From: an uncultured Hungatella sp.
GTDB lineage: Bacteria > Bacillota > Clostridia > Lachnospirales > Lachnospiraceae
Assembly: GCA_910588325.1 (NCBI GenBank)
Contig: CAJUPP010000064.1
Coordinates: 1-21,626, forward strand
DNA length: 21,626 bases
Direction of reading: 5' to 3'
Shown: positions 1-6,722 of the stretch, one piece after another
Numbering within the stretch: the first letter of the stretch is position 1
Layout: every line of letters starts with the position of its first letter
Position numbers and translations under genes: made by a program
The notes under the pieces: model-generated
Databases searched by the model: none
The model's input: only the letters and a program-made list of their open reading frames with translations
Told to the model about the DNA's origin: nothing

Positions 1-1
1 G

Positions 2-307
2 AACGTGCTGAAACTGTCCGGCGGACAGCAGCAGCGGGTGGCGATTGCGCGGGCACTGGCCTCCGATGCCCCGGTCATTCTGGCGGACGAGCCAACCGGG
101 AACCTGGATGCCGACACCGCCGAGGAGATCACGGCGATTTTGAAAGAAAGCGCCCATATGTTCGGGAAGTGTGTGGTAGTTGTGACACACTCTGGCGAGG
201 TGGCAAAGCAGGCGGATGTGATACTGGAAATTAAGCCCTGTATTTGTGTTCATCAGCTCATGAGCCATAGCGCGTGTCGAAACCAAAATCAGCCGGATCA
301 AATATGA
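2..307 (+). CDS. ABC transporter ATP-binding protein, 3' part (cut by window edge)
   Basis: C-terminal part of an ABC ATPase of the LolD/MacB/FtsE-like export group; the open frame runs off the left edge, so the Walker A half is missing. Visible motifs are the LSGGQ signature followed by QQRVAIARAL, Walker B with D-loop (VILADEPTGNLD) and the H-loop histidine in VVTHS. It would hydrolyse ATP at the inner face of the membrane for a partner permease. The family-like sequence stops near ADVILEIK; the last ~24 residues (rich in C, H, N and Q) do not look like a normal ABC C-terminus, and no permease gene follows. I infer that the 3' end was replaced by a rearrangement near position 235. ATPase identity is sure; the truncated 3' end is inference. 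Confidence 0.85.
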   Translation, partial: NVLKLSGGQQQRVAIARALASDAPVILADEPTGNLDADTAEEITAILKESAHMFGKCVVVVTHSGEVAKQADVILEIKPCICVHQLMSHSACRNQNQPDQI

Positions 308-356
308 AATCGAAGGATACGCCAAGTGCTGACAAAATATCTTCCGGCATAATCAT
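258..356 (-). other. Very short minus-strand ORF, possible mobile-element remnant
   Basis: A 32-residue frame (begins MIMPEDILSALG, ends FGFDTRYGS) lies antisense to the odd tail of the ABC gene. Its ATG directly follows the TGA of another open segment on the same strand that ends in RIQNDTIGLR (stop at 357-359). This stop/start abutment with an upstream GAGG is what translationally coupled small genes look like. I do not recognise either peptide. It could be the leftover edge of an integrated element that truncated the ABC gene, or chance. Confidence 0.25.
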
Positions 357-384
357 TCACCTCAATCCGATTGTATCGTTCTGA

Positions 385-660
385 ATGCGGATTTTAAATA
401 CCTCTATTCTTCTGCGTATTATGCAGTATCATTCTGATTTTGGGGTGAACTATTCGTAAATTACTGTTTCGGAAAATCAAAATAAAGATACTTATGACAG
501 AAAAATTTCTCTTAAAATTCATCAAATCACAATCGGGAAACTGGACAAAATATATGAAACCTGCGGAATGATTTATCAAGGATATTACCCCAAACGGAAT
601 ACATACCTTTACAAGAAAATTTGTCTGAATTTGAAGTGCAAGGAATGGCTATCCTCCTAA
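385..660 (+). pseudogene. Possible decayed gene in the gene-poor stretch 308-648
   Basis: One plus-strand frame starting at ATG 385 (MRILNTSILLRIMQYHSDFG...) is interrupted by TAA at 457-459 and then stays open for 66 codons to TAA 658-660, with protein-like composition in the second part (...GKLDKIYETCGMIYQGYYP...). No ribosome binding site is evident, the product is not recognised, and its end overlaps the last bases of the convergent cis-prenyltransferase gene. It may be a gene remnant or a chance open frame. Apart from this and the short minus-strand frames, I see nothing else in 308-648. Confidence 0.22.
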
Positions 661-1272
661 GGTAATATCCTGGCCGGAATACCATGCAAGGGCAGATTCC
701 ACATGGGTGGGAGTGAAATCCGGCCAATAATCATCTATCACATACATATCGGCGTATACAGACTGAACAGGCAGAAAGCCAGATAGTCTTCGTCTTCCGC
801 CCCAGCGTATAATCAGATCTATGCGGGACACATCAGCAGAGTTCATAAAAGGTCCCAAAGTACCCTGACGAACATTTAAATCCCATTCAAAACTATAATT
901 TACAAGAAAATTAATTTTTATTCCTCCATTGCCAAATGTACGTCTGACTGTGTAGGGGAGAAGTTCTGGAGGAAATACAGATGAATTTGTGTTGCCAAGA
1001 ACCAGAAGTCTTGCATCTTCACCCGAGAGTGTCTCCACAGCTTTGACACAGGCTCTGGAAAAGGAAAGGCGCTGGCTGGCGGGACGTTTGGCATTGTCCG
1101 CCGTAAAACCATAAAAAGTAAGTTCCTGGACGCCCAGATTGCGGCAAATATGATAAAGTTCCATACCTGGCGATATTCCGTGACCGTATCCATCCTCCTT
1201 TGCTAATCCGTGTTCTCTTGCCCAACGGCGGTTGCCGTCAGGGATGATTCCTATATGTTTTGGGATTCTCAT
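649..1272 (-). CDS. Divergent cis-prenyltransferase (undecaprenyl diphosphate synthase-like)
   Basis: 207 residues. The N-terminus HIGIIPDGNRRWA is conserved region I of cis-prenyltransferases, with the catalytic Asp at D12. FYGFTADNAKRP matches the YAFSTENWKRP region, and DLIIRWGGRRRLSGF followed by DMYVIDDYWPDF matches the C-terminal region that binds isopentenyl diphosphate. The family makes polyprenyl diphosphates such as the C55 lipid carrier from farnesyl diphosphate and IPP in the cytosol. This copy is shorter than typical UppS (~240-250 residues) and departs at normally conserved places: DGNRRW instead of DGNGRW, IRWGGRRR instead of IRTSGE/GGEQR, and D instead of E before the YxxD segment. 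It is therefore probably an accessory paralogue, not the housekeeping uppS. An AAGGAG site lies about 10 nt upstream of the chosen ATG. It is divergent from the PadR gene across a palindrome-rich promoter. Confidence 0.85.
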   Translation of the reverse strand: MRIPKHIGIIPDGNRRWAREHGLAKEDGYGHGISPGMELYHICRNLGVQELTFYGFTADNAKRPASQRLSFSRACVKAVETLSGEDARLLVLGNTNSSVFPPELLPYTVRRTFGNGGIKINFLVNYSFEWDLNVRQGTLGPFMNSADVSRIDLIIRWGGRRRLSGFLPVQSVYADMYVIDDYWPDFTPTHVESALAWYSGQDITLGG

Positions 1273-1336
1273 TTTCCTATGGCTCCTTATTATTTTATGG
1301 ATAGTATTTCCAGGTATTATGAAGATTATGCCAGAT

Positions 1337-1387
1337 CTACTACTAATTATAAATTAGTACTTGACATTACCAAGTAGTAGGTATAAT
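1337..1387 (+). promoter_or_regulatory. padR promoter with nested inverted repeats (likely autoregulatory operator)
   Basis: TTGACA at 1361-1366 and TATAAT at 1382-1387 with a 15-nt spacer, a little short for sigma-A. Three perfect inverted repeats crowd it: TACTAATT (1341-1348) with AATTAGTA (1352-1359); CTACTACT (1337-1344) with AGTAGTAG (1373-1380); and TACTTG (1358-1363) with CAAGTA (1371-1376), which covers the -35 and spacer. PadR proteins are dimers that bind such dyads and commonly repress their own promoter; binding here is inferred. Confidence 0.7.
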
Positions 1388-1415
1388 ATACAACTAAGGG
1401 AAAGGAAATTATTAT

Positions 1416-1742
1416 ATGAACGCACAATTTAAAAAAGGGGTTTTGGAGTTAATTGTGTTGGAATCTGTCCGACAGAGGGATATGTATGGATATGAATTAG
1501 TAGAGGAGGTTTCCAAGGTGGTAGATGTTAATGAGGGGACCATTTATCCTCTTTTAAAACGTTTAACCAATGAACATTATTTTGAGACATATCTTCGGGA
1601 ATCCACGGAGGGACCGCCCAGAAAATATTATCATTTGACAGCAGCGGGAGTGCTGTATCGAGATGGCCTGGAGAATGAGTGGAAAGAACTGGCCCAAAAG
1701 GTTGGAAGGTTTTTGGAGAACTGTAAAGGGAAAAGCGGGTAA
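1416..1742 (+). CDS. PadR family transcriptional regulator
   Basis: 108 residues. MNAQFKKGVLELIVLESVRQRDMYGYELVEEV, GTIYPLLKRL and GPPRKYYHLTAAG are the winged-helix signatures of PadR-type regulators: the YGYEL helix, the recognition region ending in GTIYPLL, and the RKYY wing. A short C-terminal helix provides dimerisation, which makes this the small subfamily-2 type. A GGAAAGGAA site precedes the ATG. It is the first gene of a unit with a DUF1700 protein 58 bp downstream; PadR plus DUF1700 is a recurrent pair in Firmicutes, usually responding to envelope or membrane signals. It probably represses its own operon and perhaps the divergent cis-prenyltransferase gene through the dyads at 1337-1380. 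Confidence 0.95.
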   Translation: MNAQFKKGVLELIVLESVRQRDMYGYELVEEVSKVVDVNEGTIYPLLKRLTNEHYFETYLRESTEGPPRKYYHLTAAGVLYRDGLENEWKELAQKVGRFLENCKGKSG

Positions 1743-1800
1743 TGTGATGTAAGAAGATTTCGCTGAAGGTGAGTCAGTATAGATAGTGAAGGAGAAAAAT

Positions 1801-3006
1801 ATGGATAAAAAGACATTTTTGTTAAATTTGAGGCAATCCCTTTCTGTGCTGAAGGAAGAGGAATTGCAGGATATAGTCAGCGAGTATGAGCAGCATATTG
1901 ATATGAAGGTGGAGAATGGGCTGACAGAGGAAGAAGCGATTGCTGATTTCGGCAGCATGACGGAATTGACAGCTGAGATTTTGGAGGCGTACCATGTGAG
2001 AGCAGATTATGCCGAGTCTGTTTCTGGCAGAAGAATGAAGGCTGACAGAGGATTTGGAAATATTTCCTTACAGTCTTCCAGCAATTTGGAGGGAAAAAGC
2101 AGGATATCTGAGGCTGCCGGAAAAGTAAAAGGGGCCGTAGCAAGATGGGGGAAGCTTTTGGGAGCGGGTTTTTCGGCAGTCGGAACAATCATAAAGAGGG
2201 GATTTATATGGGGGAAAAGGCAGATAAGCCGCCCATTTTTGTGGATTTTGGGGATGTTAAGGAGAGGAGAAGAATCAGGTGAGCCAGGAGGAGCAGGTGA
2301 GGGTATAAAGAGGGTAAAACAGAGCCGAAGGAAGAAAGAACAGATGAGGAGAAATTTTATGGAGAGAAGAGGATATGGCGAGGGGCAGCATGGGGTGATG
2401 TATATGATTGGAGAAGGAATCAGCGGGATATTTCATGGATGCATCAATGTTGCCAGATGGTGTATTCATTTGACCTGGAATATGTGTTGTGCAGGTGCTT
2501 CTCTGATGGTCGGATTTTTTGGGTTATTTTGTCTGTATGGATTAGGGGTGCTGCTTGTGCTGTTGGTGCAGGGATATCCGCTGTGGGGAATAACTCTGGG
2601 ATGTCTGGGACTGGTGCTTTGTATGTTTTCCTTAGCAGGGTTTGGATTTACATTGATGTGGCTTCCTGAGAGGCAGAAAGACACAGGGAGCAAGAAAAGA
2701 GGAAGCAGGGAGAGGGAGCAAAGAGAATCAGCCAGAAGGCAGGTTATGAGAGGGGAATTAAGAGAAGAAGAACCGTGGGAAGTGACAATGGGAGAATCAA
2801 GAAGAGGGGAAATGAAAAGAAGGGAATTGAGGGGAGAGGTATCGGGTGATGAGACTGATAAGCCAGAACAATCAAAGACAGGAACAGAAAGAGAAGAGGC
2901 AGTTAGAACAGGAACGGACATGATAGAAGCAGTCAGAACAGAGCAGGAAAAGGATGCCGGTATATCAGAGTCAGACGTGAATACGGAGGGTGAACAGCAT
3001 GCGTAA
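1801..3006 (+). CDS. DUF1700 (HAAS) domain membrane protein
   Basis: 401 residues from the ATG at 1801, chosen because GAAGGAG sits 6 nt upstream; an in-frame ATG at 1786 lacks this spacing. Residues 1-75 (MDKKTFLLNLRQSL...LKEEELQDIVSEYEQHI...TEEEAIADFGS) are a typical DUF1700/HAAS helical domain, the usual partner of PadR regulators. A basic linker (about 85-190) leads to a hydrophobic region at about 226-287 that holds two transmembrane helices. The last ~110 residues are a highly charged, low-complexity tail rich in R, E, G and T with the repeated pattern EAVRTGT/EAVRTEQ. The downstream gene overlaps by 8 bp, indicating translational coupling. Its role is probably membrane-linked control of PadR or of an envelope response; the biochemical function is unknown. 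Confidence 0.85.
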   Translation: MDKKTFLLNLRQSLSVLKEEELQDIVSEYEQHIDMKVENGLTEEEAIADFGSMTELTAEILEAYHVRADYAESVSGRRMKADRGFGNISLQSSSNLEGKSRISEAAGKVKGAVARWGKLLGAGFSAVGTIIKRGFIWGKRQISRPFLWILGMLRRGEESGEPGGAGEGIKRVKQSRRKKEQMRRNFMERRGYGEGQHGVMYMIGEGISGIFHGCINVARWCIHLTWNMCCAGASLMVGFFGLFCLYGLGVLLVLLVQGYPLWGITLGCLGLVLCMFSLAGFGFTLMWLPERQKDTGSKKRGSREREQRESARRQVMRGELREEEPWEVTMGESRRGEMKRRELRGEVSGDETDKPEQSKTGTEREEAVRTGTDMIEAVRTEQEKDAGISESDVNTEGEQHA

Positions 3007-3610
3007 TGTGCAGAAAGTATTAATAGGGATTTTTTTGTCAGGAGTATTACTGGGGGGAGTCGGTACTGGGATTGCTGTGGCAGAATTTTCTTCGTTAAAC
3101 TATGGGGGAAGGAAGACAATAGGCGCGGAAAATTTGGTTACAAAGGAAATGGACTTTGAAATTCCTACAGATGGCAGGACTGTGATTTTGGGGTACCGTG
3201 GTTATCGTGGAGGATGGGAAGGAAATCTGGTGGAGGATCCGTCTGTGCCGGCCGGGGTTGTCAGATATGAGGTTACATACAACGAGAGATTAATAGAACC
3301 ATTTCTCTATTATGAAGAATATGAAGAGGAAGAGATGGCAGAGCCAGATCAGGATTTGGATGAGCTGCAGGAAGAAGAGACACGGACAGATGAAGAAAAG
3401 AAAGAACCGGTTTATGCTGGAGAATTATATCTGTCAGCCAGGTACAAAGGAAGCGATTTTGAACTTTTCATGGAAAATAAGGACAGAATTTTAGAAGAAC
3501 TGAAACAGAAAAACCTGTCCAGTTATGAGATTGCATACCTGACAGAGATTACAGTCAAAGTAAATCCTGAGACAAGAGCATATGTAAAAGACTCATTTTG
3601 GGCGTATTAA
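2999..3610 (+). CDS. Membrane-anchored extracytoplasmic protein, PadR/DUF1700 operon
   Basis: 203 residues. The ATG at 2999 is preferred over GTG 2990 because GGAGGG (2985-2990) lies 8 nt upstream; it overlaps the end of the DUF1700 gene. An N-terminal hydrophobic helix (about residues 6-27, LIGIFLSGVLLGGVGTGIAV) acts as signal anchor. The rest should be outside the membrane: a mixed domain, a very acidic linker at about 100-138 (YYEEYEEEEM...ELQEEET) and a C-terminal part ending SFWAY. Third genes of PadR-DUF1700 operons are often DUF4097 adhesin-like beta-helix proteins; I cannot see those repeats here, so no family is assigned. The position suggests it works with the HAAS protein in the same envelope-sensing unit. 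Confidence 0.75.
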   Translation: MRNVQKVLIGIFLSGVLLGGVGTGIAVAEFSSLNYGGRKTIGAENLVTKEMDFEIPTDGRTVILGYRGYRGGWEGNLVEDPSVPAGVVRYEVTYNERLIEPFLYYEEYEEEEMAEPDQDLDELQEEETRTDEEKKEPVYAGELYLSARYKGSDFELFMENKDRILEELKQKNLSSYEIAYLTEITVKVNPETRAYVKDSFWAY

Positions 3611-3614
3611 GTAA

Positions 3615-3717
3615 ACTTTCACGCGCCCGGCGGCGGACGCACCACCACACATGAAAGTCTGGCGGGCGCATTGGGCATACCTGAATTCATGCCGCCTATT
3701 CGGCGGCGGACTTTCAC
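3615..3717. repeat. GC-rich intergenic repeat with direct and inverted copies
   Basis: Between the DUF1700 unit and mntP. ACTTTCAC occurs at 3615-3622 and 3710-3717; CGGCGGCGGAC at 3628-3638 and 3701-3711. TGAAAGTC (3652-3659) is an inverted copy of the flanking motif, and GCGCCCG (3623-3629) pairs with CGGGCGC (3663-3669). GCCGCC (3691-3696) and GGCGGC (3702-3707) form a tight hairpin. It is far more GC-rich than its surroundings and has no T-tract, so it is not a simple terminator. It is likely a dispersed intergenic repeat of the lineage. Confidence 0.55.
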
Positions 3718-3737
3718 AGTAACCCCAGACGATCATT

Positions 3738-4292
3738 TTAAAATAAATGTTCGACTAAGATTTTAAGACCCATAAAAATCAGAATCAGGCCTCCGGCAAA
3801 TTCAGCTTTGGATTTGTATTTTATTCCAAATATACTGCCGACTTTTACACCAATAATACACAGGATAAAAGTGGTAACTCCGATAAATGAGACGGCAGCC
3901 GTAATCTGTACTTTTAGAAAGGCGAAAGTGACTCCTACGGCCAGTGCGTCAATGCTGGTGGCAACGGCAAGTATTATCATGTCAAGAAAGGCTATGGAGG
4001 GATCGAGAGATTCCTCCTCTTTATTTAGCGATTCTTTTACCATATTCCCGCCGATAACTGCCAGCAGAATAAATGCAATCCAGTGGTCGTATGAGATGAT
4101 GGTATTCTGGAAACGGGAACCTAAAAAATAACCGAGAAAGGGCATAAATGCCTGAAAAGTACCGAAATACAAGCCGATAATGAAGGCGCTTTTATTATTC
4201 ATTTTCTGCATGGAAAGGCCTTTGCAGATAGAAATTGCAAAAGCATCCATGGACAGTCCCAGGGCAATAAGGAATAATTCCGGAAGTGACAT
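3738..4292 (-). CDS. mntP: Manganese efflux pump MntP
   Basis: 185 residues from the ATG at 4292, which has AAGGAGG 8 nt upstream; a longer frame to 4331 has no such site. It has six hydrophobic segments arranged as two three-helix halves, as in MntP (DUF204). The paired acidic motifs are GLSMDAFAIS (D16) and ATSIDALAVG (D115), which in the family are needed for Mn2+ export across the cytoplasmic membrane. Length matches the family. It is convergent with the PadR-DUF1700 unit and divergent from the T-box operon. MntP genes often sit behind a yybP-ykoY Mn2+ riboswitch, but the 150 nt upstream here show no obvious one. Confidence in the family is high. Confidence 0.93.
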   Translation of the reverse strand: MSLPELFLIALGLSMDAFAISICKGLSMQKMNNKSAFIIGLYFGTFQAFMPFLGYFLGSRFQNTIISYDHWIAFILLAVIGGNMVKESLNKEEESLDPSIAFLDMIILAVATSIDALAVGVTFAFLKVQITAAVSFIGVTTFILCIIGVKVGSIFGIKYKSKAEFAGGLILIFMGLKILVEHLF

Positions 4293-4411
4293 AGAAAATC
4301 CTCCTTCAGTTGGTACAATGTTATGTTTCAATTTATGTTGGAGAAGGCAATAACTTGAATATTTATTCTATAAGGGATAGAAAAAAGTCAGATATTTATG
4401 AAAATTTAGTA

Positions 4412-4440
4412 TTGCAAAGAAAAGCGGATTGTGCTATTAT
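4412..4440 (+). promoter_or_regulatory. Promoter of the aspS2-gatCAB operon
   Basis: TTGCAA (4412-4417), 17-nt spacer, TATTAT (4435-4440). Transcription would start near 4447, just before the T-box leader. Confidence 0.65.
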
Positions 4441-4459
4441 AAGTCATATTTTTTAAAAG

Positions 4460-4737
4460 TCAAAGGCTATGAAGGAGACTCTTGCCAGGGAACTTGACAG
4501 GAAGAGGGCGTCACCGACTGAGAGCGCTGTCATGAGGGAAATGGCGAAGGGAACACTCTGGAGCCGGTATGCTGAACCCATTTCAGTGTAGATTCAGTAG
4601 GCATATCCGACTGGCACACGTTACGTGTCAAGAGAGGAGATATTGCTTTTCGTCTCAATGCGGGTGGTACCGCGGGAATAAGATTTATGACACAGATCCC
4701 GTCCCGGAATATGTAACAGTATTCCGGGACTTTTTTT
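4460..4737 (+). promoter_or_regulatory. T-box riboswitch leader (Asn, possibly Asn/Glu)
   Basis: The invariant T-box sequence GGGTGGTACCGCGG is at 4662-4675. It is followed by a strong intrinsic terminator: GTCCCGGAAT (4701-4710) pairs perfectly with ATTCCGGGAC (4721-4730), then seven T at 4731-4737. The upstream ~190 nt would form stem I and the following stems. Near the 3' side of the presumed specifier loop lies GAAC at 4551-4554, containing AAC (Asn) overlapped by GAA (Glu). Uncharged cognate tRNA would stabilise the antiterminator and switch on the downstream AspRS/GatCAB genes. The T-box is certain; the specifier assignment is inferred from context. Confidence 0.93.
4701..4737 (+). terminator. 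Intrinsic terminator of the T-box leader
   Basis: Perfect 10-bp stem (4701-4710 with 4721-4730), 10-nt loop, seven-T tract. It is the regulated attenuator, mutually exclusive with the T-box antiterminator. Confidence 0.93.
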
Positions 4738-4813
4738 GTTCTATAGAAAATACCATATGGAATAAAAAAGCCCTCCGGGCAGGATTCTTTTTATGGAAAA
4801 AGGAGGATGCAGC

Positions 4814-6145
4814 ATGGAATTTATGGACGGAGTAAAAAAGAAGGATATCGTTGAGATTCAGGACATTTTGGACGGCGGCCAGACAGGAAAGACGGTGAAG
4901 CTTCGGGGAGCGGTGCACACCATCCGTGATATGGGAGAGGTGGCATTTGTGATTTTGAGAAAAGCCCAGGGGCTGGTTCAGTGCGTGTATGAGGAAGAGC
5001 ATTGCCCCTTCCCGCTGAAAGAACTGAAAGAAGAATCGGCCGTGGAAGTAACTGGTATGGTGTCTTTAGAGGAAAGGGCGCCTCATGGATTTGAAATCCG
5101 CCTGAATGATATCCATGTGCTGTCAGAACCGGCAGAGGTACTGCCTATTGCGGTCAGTAAATATAAAATGAATACCTCGCTGGAAGCCAAACTGGCTATG
5201 CGCCCTATTTCTCTTAGAAATATCAGAGAGCGGGCAAAGTTCAAGATTCAGGAGGGAATTGTCAGAGGATTCCGGGAGTTTCTTACCAGCCAGGGATTTA
5301 CGGAGGTTCATACACCCAAGATTGTAGCCCGCGGAGCGGAAGGCGGTTCTAATGTGTTTAAACTGGATTATTTTAACAAAAAAGCGGAGTTGGGGCAGAG
5401 CCCGCAGTTTTACAAACAGACTATGGTAGGGATTTATGACCGGGTTTTTGAGACAGCGCCGGTGTTCCGGGCGGAAAAGCACAATACCACCAGACATTTA
5501 AATGAGTATATCAGCCTGGATTTTGAGATGGGCTATATTGACGGATTTGAAGATATTATGGCGATGGAGACAGGGGTTCTTAAGTATACCATGGGTTTCC
5601 TGGAGAAGGAATACAAAGAAGAACTGGATATGCTGGAGGTGGTTCTTCCGAAGGTCTGCAAAATTCCCGCCGTTCGTTTTGATAAGGCCAAGGAGCTGGT
5701 GGCAGAGAAATATAACCGGAAAATCAGGAATCCCTATGATCTGGAACCGGAAGAGGAAATCCTGATTGGGCGGTATTTTAAGGAAGAATATGACAGCGAT
5801 TTTGTATTTGTCACCCATTATCCCACGAAAAAGCGGCCATTTTATGCCATGGATGACCCGGAGGATGCCAGATTTACCTTAAGTTTCGACCTGTTGTTCA
5901 AAGGCCTGGAAGTGACTACCGGAGGGCAGAGAATTCATGATTACAATGAAATTCTGAAAAAAATGGAAACGCGAGGAATGGACCCGGCAGATATTGAGTC
6001 TTATCTCATGATTTTTAAATACGGAATGCCTCCCCACGGCGGCTTGGGAATCGGTCTGGAGCGTCTGACGATGCGGCTTCTGGATGAACAAAATGTCAGG
6101 GAAACGTCACTGTTCCCAAGAGATGTGACCAGATTAGAGCCATAA
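4814..6145 (+). CDS. aspS: Archaeal-type, probably non-discriminating aspartyl-tRNA synthetase (Asp-tRNA(Asn) ligase)
   Basis: 443 residues; ATG 4814 has AGGAGG 7 nt upstream. Class II synthetase: N-terminal OB-fold anticodon-binding domain (~20-110), motif 1 around EVHTPKI (~165), motif 2 VFRAEKHNTTRHLNEY (~217) and motif 3 GLGIGLERL (~411). Length and the GGSNVFKLDYF/LGQSPQFYKQ segments match the archaeal-type AspRS (AspS2), not the ~590-residue bacterial AspRS or AsnRS. The Trp that discriminating archaeal enzymes carry in GWVHEIRD is A33 here (GAVHTIRD), fitting relaxed tRNA recognition. It would charge tRNA(Asn) with Asp in the cytosol, giving the substrate for GatCAB encoded just downstream. 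The Asn-type T-box upstream supports this. Many genomes label it AsnRS; the sequence argues for AspRS. Confidence 0.9.
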   Translation: MEFMDGVKKKDIVEIQDILDGGQTGKTVKLRGAVHTIRDMGEVAFVILRKAQGLVQCVYEEEHCPFPLKELKEESAVEVTGMVSLEERAPHGFEIRLNDIHVLSEPAEVLPIAVSKYKMNTSLEAKLAMRPISLRNIRERAKFKIQEGIVRGFREFLTSQGFTEVHTPKIVARGAEGGSNVFKLDYFNKKAELGQSPQFYKQTMVGIYDRVFETAPVFRAEKHNTTRHLNEYISLDFEMGYIDGFEDIMAMETGVLKYTMGFLEKEYKEELDMLEVVLPKVCKIPAVRFDKAKELVAEKYNRKIRNPYDLEPEEEILIGRYFKEEYDSDFVFVTHYPTKKRPFYAMDDPEDARFTLSFDLLFKGLEVTTGGQRIHDYNEILKKMETRGMDPADIESYLMIFKYGMPPHGGLGIGLERLTMRLLDEQNVRETSLFPRDVTRLEP

Positions 6146-6150
6146 AATCA

Positions 6151-6348
6151 ATGATATGATGCTAGGGGCAAAAGGTCATGTATGACATGCTTGCATGTCA
6201 ATACATGACTTTGGGACCCGAACAAACATGAAAAAGTAGCCTGATAGGGCGGATTTTGAATGTTTTTAAGATTGCGGGAGCATGAAATGCGGAGTAATCC
6301 GCAGGCATCAGGGGTCAAAAAAACTTTTGCCCCCAACATCATGATATG
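6151..6348. repeat. MITE-like structured element inserted between aspS and gatC
   Basis: The ends are inverted: ATGATG (6156-6161) plus GGGGCAAAAG (6165-6174) match CTTTTGCCCC (6324-6333) plus CATCAT (6337-6342). ATGATATG is a direct repeat at both borders (6151-6158 and 6341-6348). Inside, 6175-6190 pairs with 6193-6209 (16 bp with one bulged A), TGCGGA (6288-6293) pairs with TCCGCA (6298-6303), and CCTGAT (6240-6245) with ATCAGG (6307-6312). No ORF is present. It would fold as one long RNA structure in the operon transcript. It looks like a nonautonomous mobile repeat or a repeated structured RNA. Confidence 0.65.
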
Positions 6349-6389
6349 GAACAGTTTCAAATAGACAGCGGCAAGAGGAGGAGTGGAAT

Positions 6390-6683
6390 ATGGCAAATGT
6401 AATCAGTGATGAAACCATAGAATATGTGGGTATTCTGGCAAAGCTGGAGCTTTCTAAAGAGGAAAAAGAGGAAGCAAAGAAAGACATGGGACGGATGCTG
6501 GACTATATTGACATGCTGAATGAGTTGGATACCAGCGGAGTGGAGCCTATGTCTCATGTATTTGCGATGAACAATGTGTTTCGGGAAGATGTGGTGACGA
6601 ACGGAGACGATAGAGACAACATGTTGAAAAATGCTCCGGAGTGCAAGGATGGTGCGTATAAGGTTCCGAAAACTGTGGAGTAG
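6390..6683 (+). CDS. gatC: Asp-tRNA(Asn)/Glu-tRNA(Gln) amidotransferase subunit C
   Basis: 97 residues with the GatC pattern: ISDETIEYVGILAKLELSKEEKEEAKKDMGRMLDYIDMLNELDTSGVEPMSH, then FREDVV and a C-terminal KVPKTVE. GatC wraps around GatA and GatB and stabilises the cytosolic GatCAB complex that amidates Asp-tRNA(Asn) and Glu-tRNA(Gln). AGAGGAGGAG precedes the ATG. It lies 244 bp after aspS, the gap being filled by the structured repeat, and 39 bp before gatA. Length is normal for the family. Confidence 0.96.
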   Translation: MANVISDETIEYVGILAKLELSKEEKEEAKKDMGRMLDYIDMLNELDTSGVEPMSHVFAMNNVFREDVVTNGDDRDNMLKNAPECKDGAYKVPKTVE

Positions 6684-6722
6684 AGATAGGTTGGATCCAC
6701 AAGGAGAAAGGAGTGGCAGATA

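Noticed and set aside
2466..3119. 217-codon minus-strand frame
   Set aside because: Shadow of the low-complexity charged tail of the DUF1700 protein; Ser/Leu-rich as expected from the antisense of R/E codons.
4293..4411. yybP-ykoY Mn2+ riboswitch upstream of mntP
   Set aside because: No recognisable conserved core on the minus strand in this interval.
4814..6145. Asparaginyl-tRNA synthetase (asnS)
   Set aside because: Motif 2 region, length and GGSNVFKLDYF/LGQSPQFYKQ resemble archaeal-type AspRS, and GatCAB is encoded next to it.
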